Shown: positions 35,621 to 44,530 of the stretch, piece after piece | How positions within the stretch are numbered: position 1 is the stretch's first letter | Layout of the letters: each line of letters opens with the position of its first letter | From: Pseudomonas putida | GTDB taxonomy: Bacteria > Pseudomonadota > Gammaproteobacteria > Pseudomonadales > Pseudomonadaceae | Assembly: GCF_026625125.1 (NCBI RefSeq) | Contig: NZ_CP113097.1 | Span: forward strand, 3,830,001 to 3,894,000 | Direction: 5' to 3' | Length of the DNA: 64,000 bases | The notes under the pieces: generated by a model | Database searches by the model: none | The model's input: only the letters and a program-made list of their open reading frames with translations | Told to the model about the DNA's origin: nothing | Translations under genes and position numbers: made by a program

Positions 35621-37180
35621 ATGATACCAGATGTCAATCAATCACATTCCGATAGAGCCTCCCAGCATGCGACTGAGCCACTCATAACCGTTGAATATGA
35701 AGGCGATAGGTTAAAGATTGTCGGTGAAGCCACGATCAACATCAAGCACGCTCTCGCCCTCAGCAAACAGTCTTTAGACGGCTACAAAAACACAATCGCA
35801 CTCATCGGTAGAGTTGGCATATACGCCCCTTCCAACTTAGCAAGCATCGTCAGATCGTTTGAAAGAGGCCTTAAGCTTGCCAAATGCAAAAACCTCGACC
35901 TTACAGCTTACTTAACCATGAAATCGAGATTGAAAACCTCGGATAAAAACAGGTTAATTATGCTGCTCAAAACCTGGCAAACTGCGGGATTCTCCGGCCT
36001 AGATGAAGGCCTTCGAAAAATACTACCGTATGAGTGTGGATCATCGAGCGCTAAATCTTATCGACTCTTCAGTGAGACAGGCGGGCCGTACTCAGAGCAA
36101 GAATACGATGACCTGCTCAGCACATATTGGTATGATTTTGAATGCGGTAAATCATCTCTACAAAATACCACACTAAACTTGTTGAATGCCAGCCATAGCC
36201 GTAGACCTATACAGTACGCACACCTAAAAATTTGCGACTTTGAAAATATTGGCGAAACAAACTCTGTCAAAGGGCCAAGGGTTTCATACCCTGGAGCCAA
36301 AGATCAGGGGGAGATTGGATTTCGGATGTCCAAGCAAGAAACTCACCCGCTAAGTGATGACCTTTGGAAACTCTGTAGCCTGCAAATTTCTGACACTATA
36401 TCTAAATTCAAGGAGTGGACTGGCTACAAACCTACCCCCGATGAAATACAGCAACTCCCTTTCTTTTTAACACCGTACAAAAAATGGCTGCTGTTAAAAA
36501 AAGACGAGGTTGAGCGGTACGCATCTTCACTTGAGCTATTCTCATCGGAGTTATGGCACCTTTCTGCGACTTCGATTACAAAAAAATTGAGTTCAAGAAA
36601 TGGCTCACCGGTGCACTCTTACAGGACGAACCAAAACCTTAATGAATTCGCATATCGCATGCGTTACACCAAAGTAAAACAGCTGGCGAGACTCGGTGCC
36701 TCCCGAAACGTATTGAGGTACTGGCTTGGCCAAGAAAGTCTGTCCGCCATTGAAAGCTATTACGATGACCCTGCCGAGCTAGCCAGGGCAGTACAAGAGA
36801 GTGTTGGCTACATCTATGCCCCGATAGCGCAGGCGTTCATGGGCTGCCTCGTCAATAACGAAACAGATGCCATTAGGGGGACTGATCCCAGTAGCCGTAT
36901 CGAGCTTGATGGCAACCAAATTCTAGGAAACTGTGGTCATGAAGGGTTTTGTTCAGCATCAGTCCCGATCCCATGCTACCGGTGTACAAAATTTCAGCCG
37001 TGGGTAGACGGCCCTCACGAACAAGTATTAGCACGACTGCTTAAGCGTCAAGAGCAGGAAAATAATATCTTCTTTAAGAGCACGACACGGAGACTTCTGA
37101 CACCTTTACAGCTCGACAAGGATATCCGAGCTGTAGAAAGGGTTATAGCACTCTGCAAGCAACGCTTGAAGGATGAATAG
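35621..37180 (+). CDS. ginB: GInt tyrosine recombinase GinB, degenerate active site
   Basis: A 519-residue recombinase-like protein, starting four bases after ginA. The C-terminal catalytic region aligns as SHSRRPIQYAHLK (Arg), AYRMRYTKVKQLARLGASR (the HxxR position reads YRMR) and LGQESLSAIESYYDD (Tyr). A cysteine cluster follows (NCGHEGFC, IPCYRCTKF) that could bind zinc. The altered HxxR suggests a changed or structural role, while all three recombinases are reported as essential in GInts. AT-rich codon use. Confidence 0.8.
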   Translation: MIPDVNQSHSDRASQHATEPLITVEYEGDRLKIVGEATINIKHALALSKQSLDGYKNTIALIGRVGIYAPSNLASIVRSFERGLKLAKCKNLDLTAYLTMKSRLKTSDKNRLIMLLKTWQTAGFSGLDEGLRKILPYECGSSSAKSYRLFSETGGPYSEQEYDDLLSTYWYDFECGKSSLQNTTLNLLNASHSRRPIQYAHLKICDFENIGETNSVKGPRVSYPGAKDQGEIGFRMSKQETHPLSDDLWKLCSLQISDTISKFKEWTGYKPTPDEIQQLPFFLTPYKKWLLLKKDEVERYASSLELFSSELWHLSATSITKKLSSRNGSPVHSYRTNQNLNEFAYRMRYTKVKQLARLGASRNVLRYWLGQESLSAIESYYDDPAELARAVQESVGYIYAPIAQAFMGCLVNNETDAIRGTDPSSRIELDGNQILGNCGHEGFCSASVPIPCYRCTKFQPWVDGPHEQVLARLLKRQEQENNIFFKSTTRRLLTPLQLDKDIRAVERVIALCKQRLKDE

Positions 37181-37181
37181 A

Positions 37182-39200
37182 ATGCCAGTAATACCGTTCA
37201 AGTCCAAACCAACTTTATCAAGCGAGGCCAACCTAGCCGCATACATCGAATATGCAAAGCTAATTGTTCTTACTGGAAACCATGGCTTTGAATGGAACGA
37301 TGCTATATGGAAATTCCCAAGAACTATGATTCGCTTTACAAAACTAGAACAAAACCGAACCTTATCCAAGTCGGCCATACCAAACAGCGATCAAGTGTTC
37401 GATCATGACTTTACTGAATTCTCGAAAGCATTCTTAATAAACTCATTATCAGAAAACCCCAAAACACATATCAGGCGTTGTTTTCAGGGATTACAGTACC
37501 TTGATGCTGCCATGAGAACCTCTGGCGCAAAAACATGCATAACGAAAGTCAGCCGAGTTCATCTGCAAGCAGCCAGAGAATTGATCGCAAAGACGGGTAG
37601 CCCCGTGGAGCTAGGTGGAGTATTGCAAAGTATTGCTCAAAACATTGCAAGGCACAACCTGACCACCAACGATATCGCCCTTTGGAAACATGGCTTCAAA
37701 AAAAAGATAAAGCCTGATATTAGCAAGCTTCCATCTGATGAGTCTATTATTGCCCTGGCAGAAATTTTTGGGCGCGCCTATACAACTGAGCTAGACGACG
37801 AATCAATTTATCTAACGAGCCTGACTGCACTTCTAATTTCTGCACCCCTAAGAATAAGCGAGCAACTCTGGCTGCCTATAACGCTACTTGATAGCGACCT
37901 TGACTCAACTGGCATAGAGCAATGGTTTATCAAGTTCTTTTCCAGCAAATATGGCCACCACACAAACAAACCATTTGTATCTATAATGTCAGGCCATGCC
38001 CGCGCCGCAATTACTCGACTTGCGGCTATCACTGAAGATGGTCGCAGCCTCGCGAAGCATATTGAAAGCGGATCAACTGAATTCTACCCCCACTCAGGCT
38101 GCCCACAAGTACCGAGAAACCAAATTTTAACCTTAGATGAGATCGCTCTTGCATTAGGGGTAAGCAAAAAACAAGCAACGGCATCGTTATTTACCATGAC
38201 AGGCTCCTACTGCACGACAGGCTGGTGCCTCGATTCTCTATGGCGGACAGTTCGAGAGTACAACATCTCTCGCAACCCCTACTTCCCATATCAAGTTAAC
38301 CCACAGAAATATGACACAACCCCACTTCGAATGTCTGAATCCCTGATGTGCTTTCGAGCCAGCCAGCTCGTACCCCAATACAACACGAGCCCTGTAATAC
38401 TGTCACCCATGAACCTGGATTATTTTAACAAAAGGCTCACTCACTCTAAAATCAACAATCAAGGAACGTTGGTTAGCTCCTTCTTCGACCGGCACGGCTA
38501 TACCGGCTTGATACTTAAGTCTCACCAACTGCGCCATTTCACCACGACCGCAGCTCAAGAGGGAGGCTTGAGCCTAGATCTCATTACAAGATGGCGCGAT
38601 TGTGCTTCAGAGCACCAGTCCAGAACGTATATGCATAAGGATGAGAAAAGAATCGCTCGGGACATAGCTGACAGCCGAATGGCTGCTGTAGAGGTCGTGC
38701 CAACTCCTATATCCAGAGAAGAATATAGCTTCTATGACAAAGGGCCGGTGATCACAACCATTTACGGAATTTGCACTCACAACTGGGTTGTCTCTCCATG
38801 TGAGAAATCAGCTGACTGCACGGACTGCTCAGAACTCCTTCATTGCAAAGGCCACCGTAAGTCGCGAGATGCCATTCAGCGCGACCGAGACCAAATCGCA
38901 GAGAACCTCGCAGCGGCGCTACAGGCAATCGAGGATGGGAATCGACCCGCGACTCGATGGGTTGAGCACCATTCTAGGCGCCTAGAGCGCTTAGACCAAC
39001 TATTAGCCATGCATGATGACCCTGCTATACCCGATGGTAGCGCAGTGATGGCTCCAGGTTCAGACTTTACTCATCCTGGACGAATTTTGAGCACCAAGCA
39101 CCCAGAAGGTACTACGCCTGCAGCCTACAACGTCGTGGACGATAGCCTCTATGGAGACGATTTGCTAAGCTGTTTGAAACTATTCAGAGAGCAAGATTAG
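37182..39200 (+). CDS. ginC: GInt tyrosine recombinase GinC
   Basis: A protein of 672 residues, the largest of the three recombinases. KSHQLRHFTTTAAQEG carries an intact HxLRH box and RTYMHKDE the Tyr. The last 130 residues hold a His/Cys cluster (GICTHNW, PCEKSADCTDCSELLHCKGH) and a long helix, again zinc-finger-like. The start is either ATG 37,173 or ATG 37,182; the second has AAGGA at proper spacing and is preferred, placing it just after the ginB stop. Confidence 0.82.
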   Translation: MPVIPFKSKPTLSSEANLAAYIEYAKLIVLTGNHGFEWNDAIWKFPRTMIRFTKLEQNRTLSKSAIPNSDQVFDHDFTEFSKAFLINSLSENPKTHIRRCFQGLQYLDAAMRTSGAKTCITKVSRVHLQAARELIAKTGSPVELGGVLQSIAQNIARHNLTTNDIALWKHGFKKKIKPDISKLPSDESIIALAEIFGRAYTTELDDESIYLTSLTALLISAPLRISEQLWLPITLLDSDLDSTGIEQWFIKFFSSKYGHHTNKPFVSIMSGHARAAITRLAAITEDGRSLAKHIESGSTEFYPHSGCPQVPRNQILTLDEIALALGVSKKQATASLFTMTGSYCTTGWCLDSLWRTVREYNISRNPYFPYQVNPQKYDTTPLRMSESLMCFRASQLVPQYNTSPVILSPMNLDYFNKRLTHSKINNQGTLVSSFFDRHGYTGLILKSHQLRHFTTTAAQEGGLSLDLITRWRDCASEHQSRTYMHKDEKRIARDIADSRMAAVEVVPTPISREEYSFYDKGPVITTIYGICTHNWVVSPCEKSADCTDCSELLHCKGHRKSRDAIQRDRDQIAENLAAALQAIEDGNRPATRWVEHHSRRLERLDQLLAMHDDPAIPDGSAVMAPGSDFTHPGRILSTKHPEGTTPAAYNVVDDSLYGDDLLSCLKLFREQD

Positions 39201-39623
39201 ATGCCTAACGCATTCACACAGAAGGAAATTAGAGCCATTACGAATCTAATTCGCGAGTGGCCTATATCTGAGAAACTAACCTGGGACTTAATATGCGAAG
39301 CTAGTCAGGTCGTACTAGAGGTCAAACCCACACGCCAATCATTATCCACAAAACAACTCATAAACAACGCATACAAAACAAGAAAACTAGAAATCGCATC
39401 TAAGAAAAAAGAAACAGACAATTTAATACTTCCAAAAAGCCTAACTGCCGCAGCAATACAAATACGAAACCTGCAAGAAGAAAACCGCCTACTGAAAGCC
39501 GAACTATCCACAATGGCCGAGGCCGCTCGCACCTTCATTTACAACGTCTCGCTACGTGGTGCCACGGAAAAAATCACCATGGAAGAACTCAGCAAAAAAC
39601 CGCCGAAGCCCGACCGAAGGTAA
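39201..39623 (+). CDS. ginD: small coiled-coil protein GinD
   Basis: A 140-residue basic protein whose ATG follows the ginC stop without a gap. Residues 5-60 look like a small helical DNA-binding region; residues 85-115 (IQIRNLQEENRLLKAEL) form a coiled coil. This fits the short fourth gene of the gin operon, described as a helix-loop-helix-type protein needed for integration and excision. Confidence 0.75.
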   Translation: MPNAFTQKEIRAITNLIREWPISEKLTWDLICEASQVVLEVKPTRQSLSTKQLINNAYKTRKLEIASKKKETDNLILPKSLTAAAIQIRNLQEENRLLKAELSTMAEAARTFIYNVSLRGATEKITMEELSKKPPKPDRR

Positions 39624-39796
39624 TCAAGCAAATTATATACAGCACATGAAAACCATCAACATGAATTACAGCCCGGCATCCTTAAATATTTTTCTTAAGA
39701 GCGCAGCGACCATTTCAATTGATCAACCTAATCAACATAGCCAGACCACACATGGTAAGATATTTTAGACACACCCCCAGCTGATGGCCTTGTAAA

Positions 39797-40306
39797 ATGT
39801 TTTCATTTATCCGATGGTGGAAGTCACTTCTCAAAGAACAGCCAACGACTTGGGAGTTCAACCGGGAACAACAGTTTATAAAGGCGATCAATAGTCTTCA
39901 GAACTATTCAGTGACGGATCGCGGCACAGTTTCTATGGATCCCGAGGAGATCAGAGACTACGTCATTGCCCGCCGCCAGGAGCTTAGCCACCTAGTTGAT
40001 CCGAAGTTCCGTGGGGATCCTCCAACAGAAACCATAGGTCGCGTAAATGAGGCGTGTGTCGAAGTGATCTCTTGGCGACAATTGGACGACCAGGCAGCCA
40101 TCCGATACGTATGCCTGCAGTCGCTTGATGGCAGAGGGTTCTGCGTTGCGTCTGCCCGCTACTTTTCGGCTGAGGGAACGTTGTCAGCACCATGTGATGA
40201 AGAACGAGGGATTGCGCATAGACTGATGGGCACACCCGGAGAGCGGCCTCTGGAATGGCACCCAACGCTCTCGGCAGCGCTAGAGGCACATGAGATGGCA
40301 TTATGA
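39797..40306 (+). CDS. hypothetical protein
   Basis: A 169-residue protein without recognised family. The N-terminus (MFSFIRWWKSLL) is amphipathic rather than a signal peptide. The C-terminal half has a beta-rich pattern with several Cys. The ribosome binding site is weak. First cargo gene after the gin operon; no function inferred. Confidence 0.55.
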   Translation: MFSFIRWWKSLLKEQPTTWEFNREQQFIKAINSLQNYSVTDRGTVSMDPEEIRDYVIARRQELSHLVDPKFRGDPPTETIGRVNEACVEVISWRQLDDQAAIRYVCLQSLDGRGFCVASARYFSAEGTLSAPCDEERGIAHRLMGTPGERPLEWHPTLSAALEAHEMAL

Positions 40307-40946
40307 GCATCTGACACAGGACTGCATATTCATGTGATGTGGCAATTTCAGGAGCCCCTTGGATTGGCAACAGTGCATTAGCAGATGCCCCGCGCTTTTC
40401 CGGTGGCTGAGCCCCATCGCCCCGAGCTCGCTGCTGTCGCCATGAGCGCCTGGACGGCATTCAGACCTTGGGCAGCACGATGAGCCAGTGTCATCCTTTG
40501 GGTCTGAGCAGCTCCTTTTACCGAACCGATATACGGATAAGATACTGATTTTTCGTCGGAAAAATCGAGTATCTCTCCTTCTGGCCTTGACCCTCCCCAC
40601 TCCACAGTCTTCATTCCTCATACCACAAAGGAGGAATGCGAATGTCGCCCCCCTGATCTGTTCTACCCAGATTGCGATCCCGTTAAGGTGGCTGGCGGGC
40701 CCGACTAAGGTTTCGCGAAGATGCAGATCGCAATCACTGGCCAATGGTCTAACCGCGCATTCGCTCAGCAGATCAGGTTCCGGAGTCCAAATTGAACGGT
40801 TTCCCTACCAGTGATCGGCCCTAACATTGGACACGCTCAGTTTAAGAGTATGCTCTTAACATACTGATTTGAAAGGATATTTTTCTAAGATCTTCCTTGA
40901 CTACTCCAGACTGATGGTCTTCATTTCTTGTACGTCCAGAAGAGAA
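40307..40946. other. 640-base gap with two inverted repeats
   Basis: No convincing gene. An imperfect inverted repeat (GATACT...AGTATC type, 40,541-40,573) and a 7-bp perfect one (TTAAGAG/CTCTTAA around 40,841-40,858) are present. The second lies about 90 bases before the next gene and could be an operator. Open frames on both strands here have composition unlike genes. Confidence 0.45.
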
Positions 40947-41669
40947 ATGACCATGAGATCAGTACCTCTTTTCCAGTTGGAATGCGCTCCAATAGCCCTC
41001 GCTGATGGTTTCCACTACGTTGTGCTCAGCGCTCTGCAGTGGAAAACTCCCAACCTTGACCTGATGGCAACAGCCAACAAGCAGCGCTTTGCCGTTCTCT
41101 ACCAACAACCGCTAGAGGAAAGGTTTGCCATGGAAACCCTCGAGCAGGCACACATCCATGGCGCCCTCTCCGGGGTGAAGTTGGTAGCCGTTCACAAAGA
41201 CACGATCCATCTCTTCTTTGGTGACGAGGTGGCGGGCATTACCCTCCCTGCCATTGAGTCCTTGTGGGAGCTGGTCAAAGATCTTATTCCTAATCGAAGG
41301 CTGGCTCTCGATTTTTCGTGCGAAGCCGAAGTCTACTCAGGACGCTCAGACTACGCATTTTGGCCTGCCGTCAAAGAAGTGCTTGAATCGAATAACCTGG
41401 GGATTGAGAGATACCCGGCGCCTGCGCTCCACGACTGTGCAGAAGAAATACTTAACGGCGAGAATCTGGAGTTTCATAAAGCTCACAGGAATATCCTTCA
41501 ATACTCCGCTGCCCAGCCAGTCACATCCATTGGAATGTGTCCAATGGATTTGTTCCTGGGGTCTCAAGCAGAGCACTCCCGCTGCCTTACGGCGAAATCC
41601 TACAACCCCGACACTCAACATTTCAGTGGCACAGGCACGCAATGTTTCGGCTTGCTGATCCCTCTATAA
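40947..41669 (+). CDS. hypothetical protein, first of a tandem paralogue pair
   Basis: A 240-residue protein of unknown function. It contains QRFAVLYQQPLEERF, then a helix-strand region (SGVKLVAVHKDTIHLFF) and VLESNNLGIERYP. These align in order with the next gene (QRFAVLWEGQP, SPVKILNASKGTLVIVY, ILENNVIGIVEF), so the two are diverged paralogues. No signal peptide or membrane helix. The upstream in-frame extension to 40,869 is unlikely; AGAAGAG sits before the chosen ATG. An inverted repeat upstream may regulate both. Confidence 0.7.
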   Translation: MTMRSVPLFQLECAPIALADGFHYVVLSALQWKTPNLDLMATANKQRFAVLYQQPLEERFAMETLEQAHIHGALSGVKLVAVHKDTIHLFFGDEVAGITLPAIESLWELVKDLIPNRRLALDFSCEAEVYSGRSDYAFWPAVKEVLESNNLGIERYPAPALHDCAEEILNGENLEFHKAHRNILQYSAAQPVTSIGMCPMDLFLGSQAEHSRCLTAKSYNPDTQHFSGTGTQCFGLLIPL

Positions 41670-41692
41670 ATTCCTAAACAGCCACCCCTCCA

Positions 41693-42280
41693 ATGGTATT
41701 GATGATGATCTACTCCCGCTTACTTTATACCGAGTATGAGCAGCCTCACCATGATGATGGCGAAGGTGCATATACGATTTTTTCCACACAGCAAATATTC
41801 GGTGCTGACTGTATCCCCCTTGATAAACTTTACATCCAGAGGTTTGCTGTGCTGTGGGAAGGACAACCTGACACCAGGGTAATCGATCTGATCGAGCAAG
41901 CGATTATCCTGACAATTCTTTCCCCAGTGAAGATTTTGAACGCATCCAAAGGCACGCTCGTCATCGTGTATGACAGCAAATTAGTCGGCAAGAATTACAT
42001 GCTTTTCCGGATGACCTGGGAGAAAATTGCCGCTGAAGTTATGTATGACGAATGGACGGCACTTTTCATTAAAGATAGCGATGCAGGGTTGGGCTTGGAT
42101 GGAGGCAGGATCTTCAGGAAGTTTTCTCGCGGCATATTGGAAAACAACGTGATTGGAATCGTGGAGTTCACGCCTGACATGTTCTTATTTAAGGATGATT
42201 GGACAGAAGAGGCTATGTTTGGCTCAGGGGAGCAGCAGGACTCCCGCGATGAACCTCCACCAGACATGAAACCCTTTTAG
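41693..42280 (+). CDS. hypothetical protein, second of a tandem paralogue pair
   Basis: A 195-residue protein homologous along its length to the preceding gene, 23 bases upstream, but with a shorter middle and an acidic, proline-rich tail (DSRDEPPPDMKPF). Function unknown. The ATG at 41,705 (MIYSRL) is an alternative start. The pair is the only cargo operon of its kind in the window. Confidence 0.68.
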   Translation: MVLMMIYSRLLYTEYEQPHHDDGEGAYTIFSTQQIFGADCIPLDKLYIQRFAVLWEGQPDTRVIDLIEQAIILTILSPVKILNASKGTLVIVYDSKLVGKNYMLFRMTWEKIAAEVMYDEWTALFIKDSDAGLGLDGGRIFRKFSRGILENNVIGIVEFTPDMFLFKDDWTEEAMFGSGEQQDSRDEPPPDMKPF

Positions 42281-42330
42281 ATAGGTCAGTGCTGTAAGGG
42301 CGTCCTGGCTAGGTTTGGCGCGCCCTACGG

Positions 42331-42433
42331 GCCGGCTGTCGTGAACCAAGCCGCTCGCCGTATGTCGGCGTCCTGGCCCTTACGGGCTTCCATCCTCGCG
42401 TCTCCGCCTACCTGGCTGCGCGCTCCGCTTGCC
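42331..42433 (+). repeat. dispersed repeat family 1, copy A
   Basis: First of four copies of a roughly 100-bp element. Shared blocks are CTGTCGTG, GGGCTTCCATCCTC and GCGCTCCGCTTGC in fixed order and orientation. Other copies are at 45,012, 46,537 and 61,460. This copy is downstream of the paralogue pair. Confidence 0.75.
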
Positions 42434-42570
42434 GGTGCTGGGCAGTTCGAAATGGCTATGCCTATCACTACTCCTTCAATAGATCGGTGGCCAGCGAACT
42501 GGGGCAAAACACATGAGGAGGCAGGCGCTCGCTTGCACTAGATTGCCTAGCAGTGGTCGTTGTAACGTAC

Positions 42571-42609
42571 TTTCTGGAATGTAACATTGACAATGTTACA
42601 TTCCAGAAA
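42571..42609. promoter_or_regulatory. perfect 39-bp palindrome upstream of Ntn hydrolase
   Basis: Two 19-base arms are perfect inverted copies around a single central A. The arms contain GTAACATTG/CAATGTTAC. Flanking TGTAACG (42,561) and CGTTACA (42,613) extend the dyad with the same half-site. A consensus TTGACA sits at the centre (42,587-42,592). It ends 35 bases before the start codon. A repressor operator is the best reading; a transcript hairpin is possible. Confidence 0.7.
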
Positions 42610-42644
42610 CCGCGTTACATAGGTAGGTTCACGAGAGGGATGTC

Positions 42645-43355
42645 ATGACCTGTATTCTGGTTGCTCATCTGGGCAACGAAGTCATTATCGCCGCAGACAA
42701 GCGTGTCACCCACATCGCTGAGGACGGCGTGAAAACACCTTGCGGTGACACCGAGGAAAAAATTGTAAGAACCGAGGTTGGCGTCATCACGGGCGCTGGC
42801 TCACTGGCGATGCTGGAGCCTGTCAAATCGCTTGTTAGAGACCACGGTTTCAATAGCCCTGATGACGTGCTGGATTTGATCCTGCGCGTGCGCGACTCGT
42901 TTTCAGAGATCCACGCCGACAACCCTCGCCTGCATGCCGATCTAGCAGAGACGTCCTGGATGTTCACGTACCCGACGCTGGTGAATGATCAAGCGGTTAC
43001 TCGGTTCGTCTACTTCCACCAGCAGCACGGAGCTGATTCGTTGAGGCGATTGGATGCGGGCAGGGTAATGTGCTTCCCCGGTGGTTTCTCTCTGGAACAG
43101 GCGCAAGAGCTGCAGGTCAAGCTTCAGGATGCGGTGACCAAATCTCTCAAGTCCTGTCCTCCCGAACAGGCCAGGCAGTTGGTGATCTCGCGCATGCTCA
43201 CATTGATGAGTGAGATCTCCAATACAAGCGAAACTGTCTCACACACATGTGACATCGCTCTTGTTGACGGTAGACAGGTGTACGTTGCCATGTCGGCCTC
43301 GGCTGGCGTTGAGGCGCTTTCGTTTGTTCCGATGGCCCACCTACCAAGCTGTTGA
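42645..43355 (+). CDS. proteasome-like Ntn hydrolase
   Basis: A 236-residue protein with the N-terminal pattern of proteasome-type Ntn hydrolases: after Met comes Thr2 (candidate nucleophile), VAHLGNEVIIAADKRVT matches the strand and Asp17 of the beta subunits, EEKIVRTEVGVITGAGS matches the Lys33 region and glycine turn, and SASAGVE lies near the end. Members are peptidases or amidohydrolases processed to expose the Thr. This one is unlike HslV in length. GAGAGG precedes the ATG. The 39-bp palindrome upstream suggests tight control. Function in the island unknown. Confidence 0.72.
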   Translation: MTCILVAHLGNEVIIAADKRVTHIAEDGVKTPCGDTEEKIVRTEVGVITGAGSLAMLEPVKSLVRDHGFNSPDDVLDLILRVRDSFSEIHADNPRLHADLAETSWMFTYPTLVNDQAVTRFVYFHQQHGADSLRRLDAGRVMCFPGGFSLEQAQELQVKLQDAVTKSLKSCPPEQARQLVISRMLTLMSEISNTSETVSHTCDIALVDGRQVYVAMSASAGVEALSFVPMAHLPSC

Positions 43356-43411
43356 GCTGGTCTGTGAGAACTTCCCTCTTAAAGAAATGGCAGATCACCG
43401 CTACTCATAAG

Positions 43412-43472
43412 GATCCCTTTTGGGGACATTAGCCCATCAAAACGCCATTAATGATCCATTTTGGGAACATTA
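43412..43472 (+). repeat. two 20-bp direct repeats
   Basis: 43,412-43,431 and 43,453-43,472 match at 18 of 20 positions (both GATCC-n-TTTTGGG-n-ACATTA), spaced by 41 bases from start to start. They follow the Ntn hydrolase gene. They could be remnants of a transposon end or binding sites. Confidence 0.5.
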
Positions 43473-43574
43473 AGTGGGACGTTGTGCCTTCGCCCAAATA
43501 CGGAAGTGCTGCGCAGCTAGACCGCCGGCAATCAGACTATAAATTTGGTGATCGACTGTCGCCGGGGAGGCTGT

Positions 43575-43805
43575 ATGGAGAAGGTCTTTAGCAAGAGTCA
43601 AGCTCGGCGCCGCTGGCGTAGGATCATGAAGCTCGTCCAGCAAGGCGAGACCTGCGTGATCACCAGGCTCGGCAAGCCAGTATGTAAGGTTTGTCCACCT
43701 GATTAAGCATTGGAGCACATTTGTACTCTTTCGGAGAACGAGCCGCCCAGGCCTTTCGGTAGCTACGACCTAGCCGAGCTTGATACGAAGTCGTTTTACC
43801 GATAG
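43575..43805 (+). pseudogene. Phd/YefM-like antitoxin with in-frame stop
   Basis: GGGGAGG precedes an ATG that opens SQARRRWRRIMKLVQQGE and CVITRLGKPVCKVCPPD, a Phd/YefM-type N-terminal DNA-binding half. A TAA at 43,704-43,706 interrupts the frame, after which it continues (ALEHICTLSENEPPRPFGSY and further) to a TAG at 43,803. A CAA to TAA change would explain this. The truncated 43-residue form could still bind DNA. No toxin gene is adjacent. Confidence 0.65.
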
Positions 43806-43915
43806 GGTTGCTGCGTTTGTGTCTGGCACCAACGCCTCAACCCTGAGGAAAAGAACTCTTCACTGGCACGCCGAAAGCCCGCCCGGAAGAGCCAGAGACC
43901 CCGAGCAGTACCCTG

Positions 43916-43938
43916 AACCGCCTAAATGGCGGTTTTTT
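43916..43938 (+). terminator. intrinsic terminator
   Basis: AACCGCC / GGCGGTT stem, 5-base loop and a run of seven T. It is the clearest intrinsic terminator of this part of the island and would end transcription from the antitoxin-like region. No gene was recognised from 43,939 to 44,116. Confidence 0.8.
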
Positions 43939-44116
43939 TCTACCTGCCGCTAGATGCTTTCACTTGTACCGCAGCGGGAAGCGTCCATGTTAGTCGAGCG
44001 TGCTCCATGGGCTGACCGATTCCAGATGCATTTACAGAACACTGCTACCGAAGCAATGCCTGTGGGTACCCCACCCCGCAGTTTCCCCACCTGCTTTCAC
44101 TTCATGGTCATTCCAC

Positions 44117-44356
44117 TCACGTTGGGAGAGGCCGAGAGGTATCAATGACGATCACCCTGTGCTTTTGAGTACGAGGATCTTCGGGTTCCCCAGGAAACCA
44201 GCTCAGCGACTCGTAGCCCATAATCCTCCCTTCACGCACGACGTCTTGGTAACACGCCACAGCGTCTTCCAGTGCGGAGCAATCAGATCGCGGAATCAGA
44301 ACGGGTAGGCCTGGATCGTACTTCTGCAGCTCTTCAATCAACTCTCCGACGTTCAC
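44117..44356 (-). CDS. small conserved hypothetical protein
   Basis: A 79-residue protein with N-terminus MNVGELIEELQKYDPGLPV, a pattern seen in many phage and plasmid small proteins of unknown function. The start is GTG, placed by GAGGA seven bases upstream. The C-terminal KHRVIVIDTSRP completes a small alpha/beta fold. Confidence 0.72.
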   Translation of the reverse strand: MNVGELIEELQKYDPGLPVLIPRSDCSALEDAVACYQDVVREGRIMGYESLSWFPGEPEDPRTQKHRVIVIDTSRPLPT

Positions 44357-44530
44357 ATTTTTGTCCTCGAATAGCGGCCTTGTGGAGACCGATGGCGACG
44401 TCCTTCATGTATACGCGTGGGATTACTCGCTTTCCAGTCGTGGTAGGCTTGGTTAATACATAGCCTCCTATCGAACAACCTTCAGGAAATGGACGATGCT
44501 CACTGGTTGCCAACCCGCTGAGAATGCAGC

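Noticed and set aside
40378..40814. Open frames on both strands in the gap after the first cargo gene
   Set aside because: No ribosome binding site, gene-like codon use or recognisable motif; likely chance.
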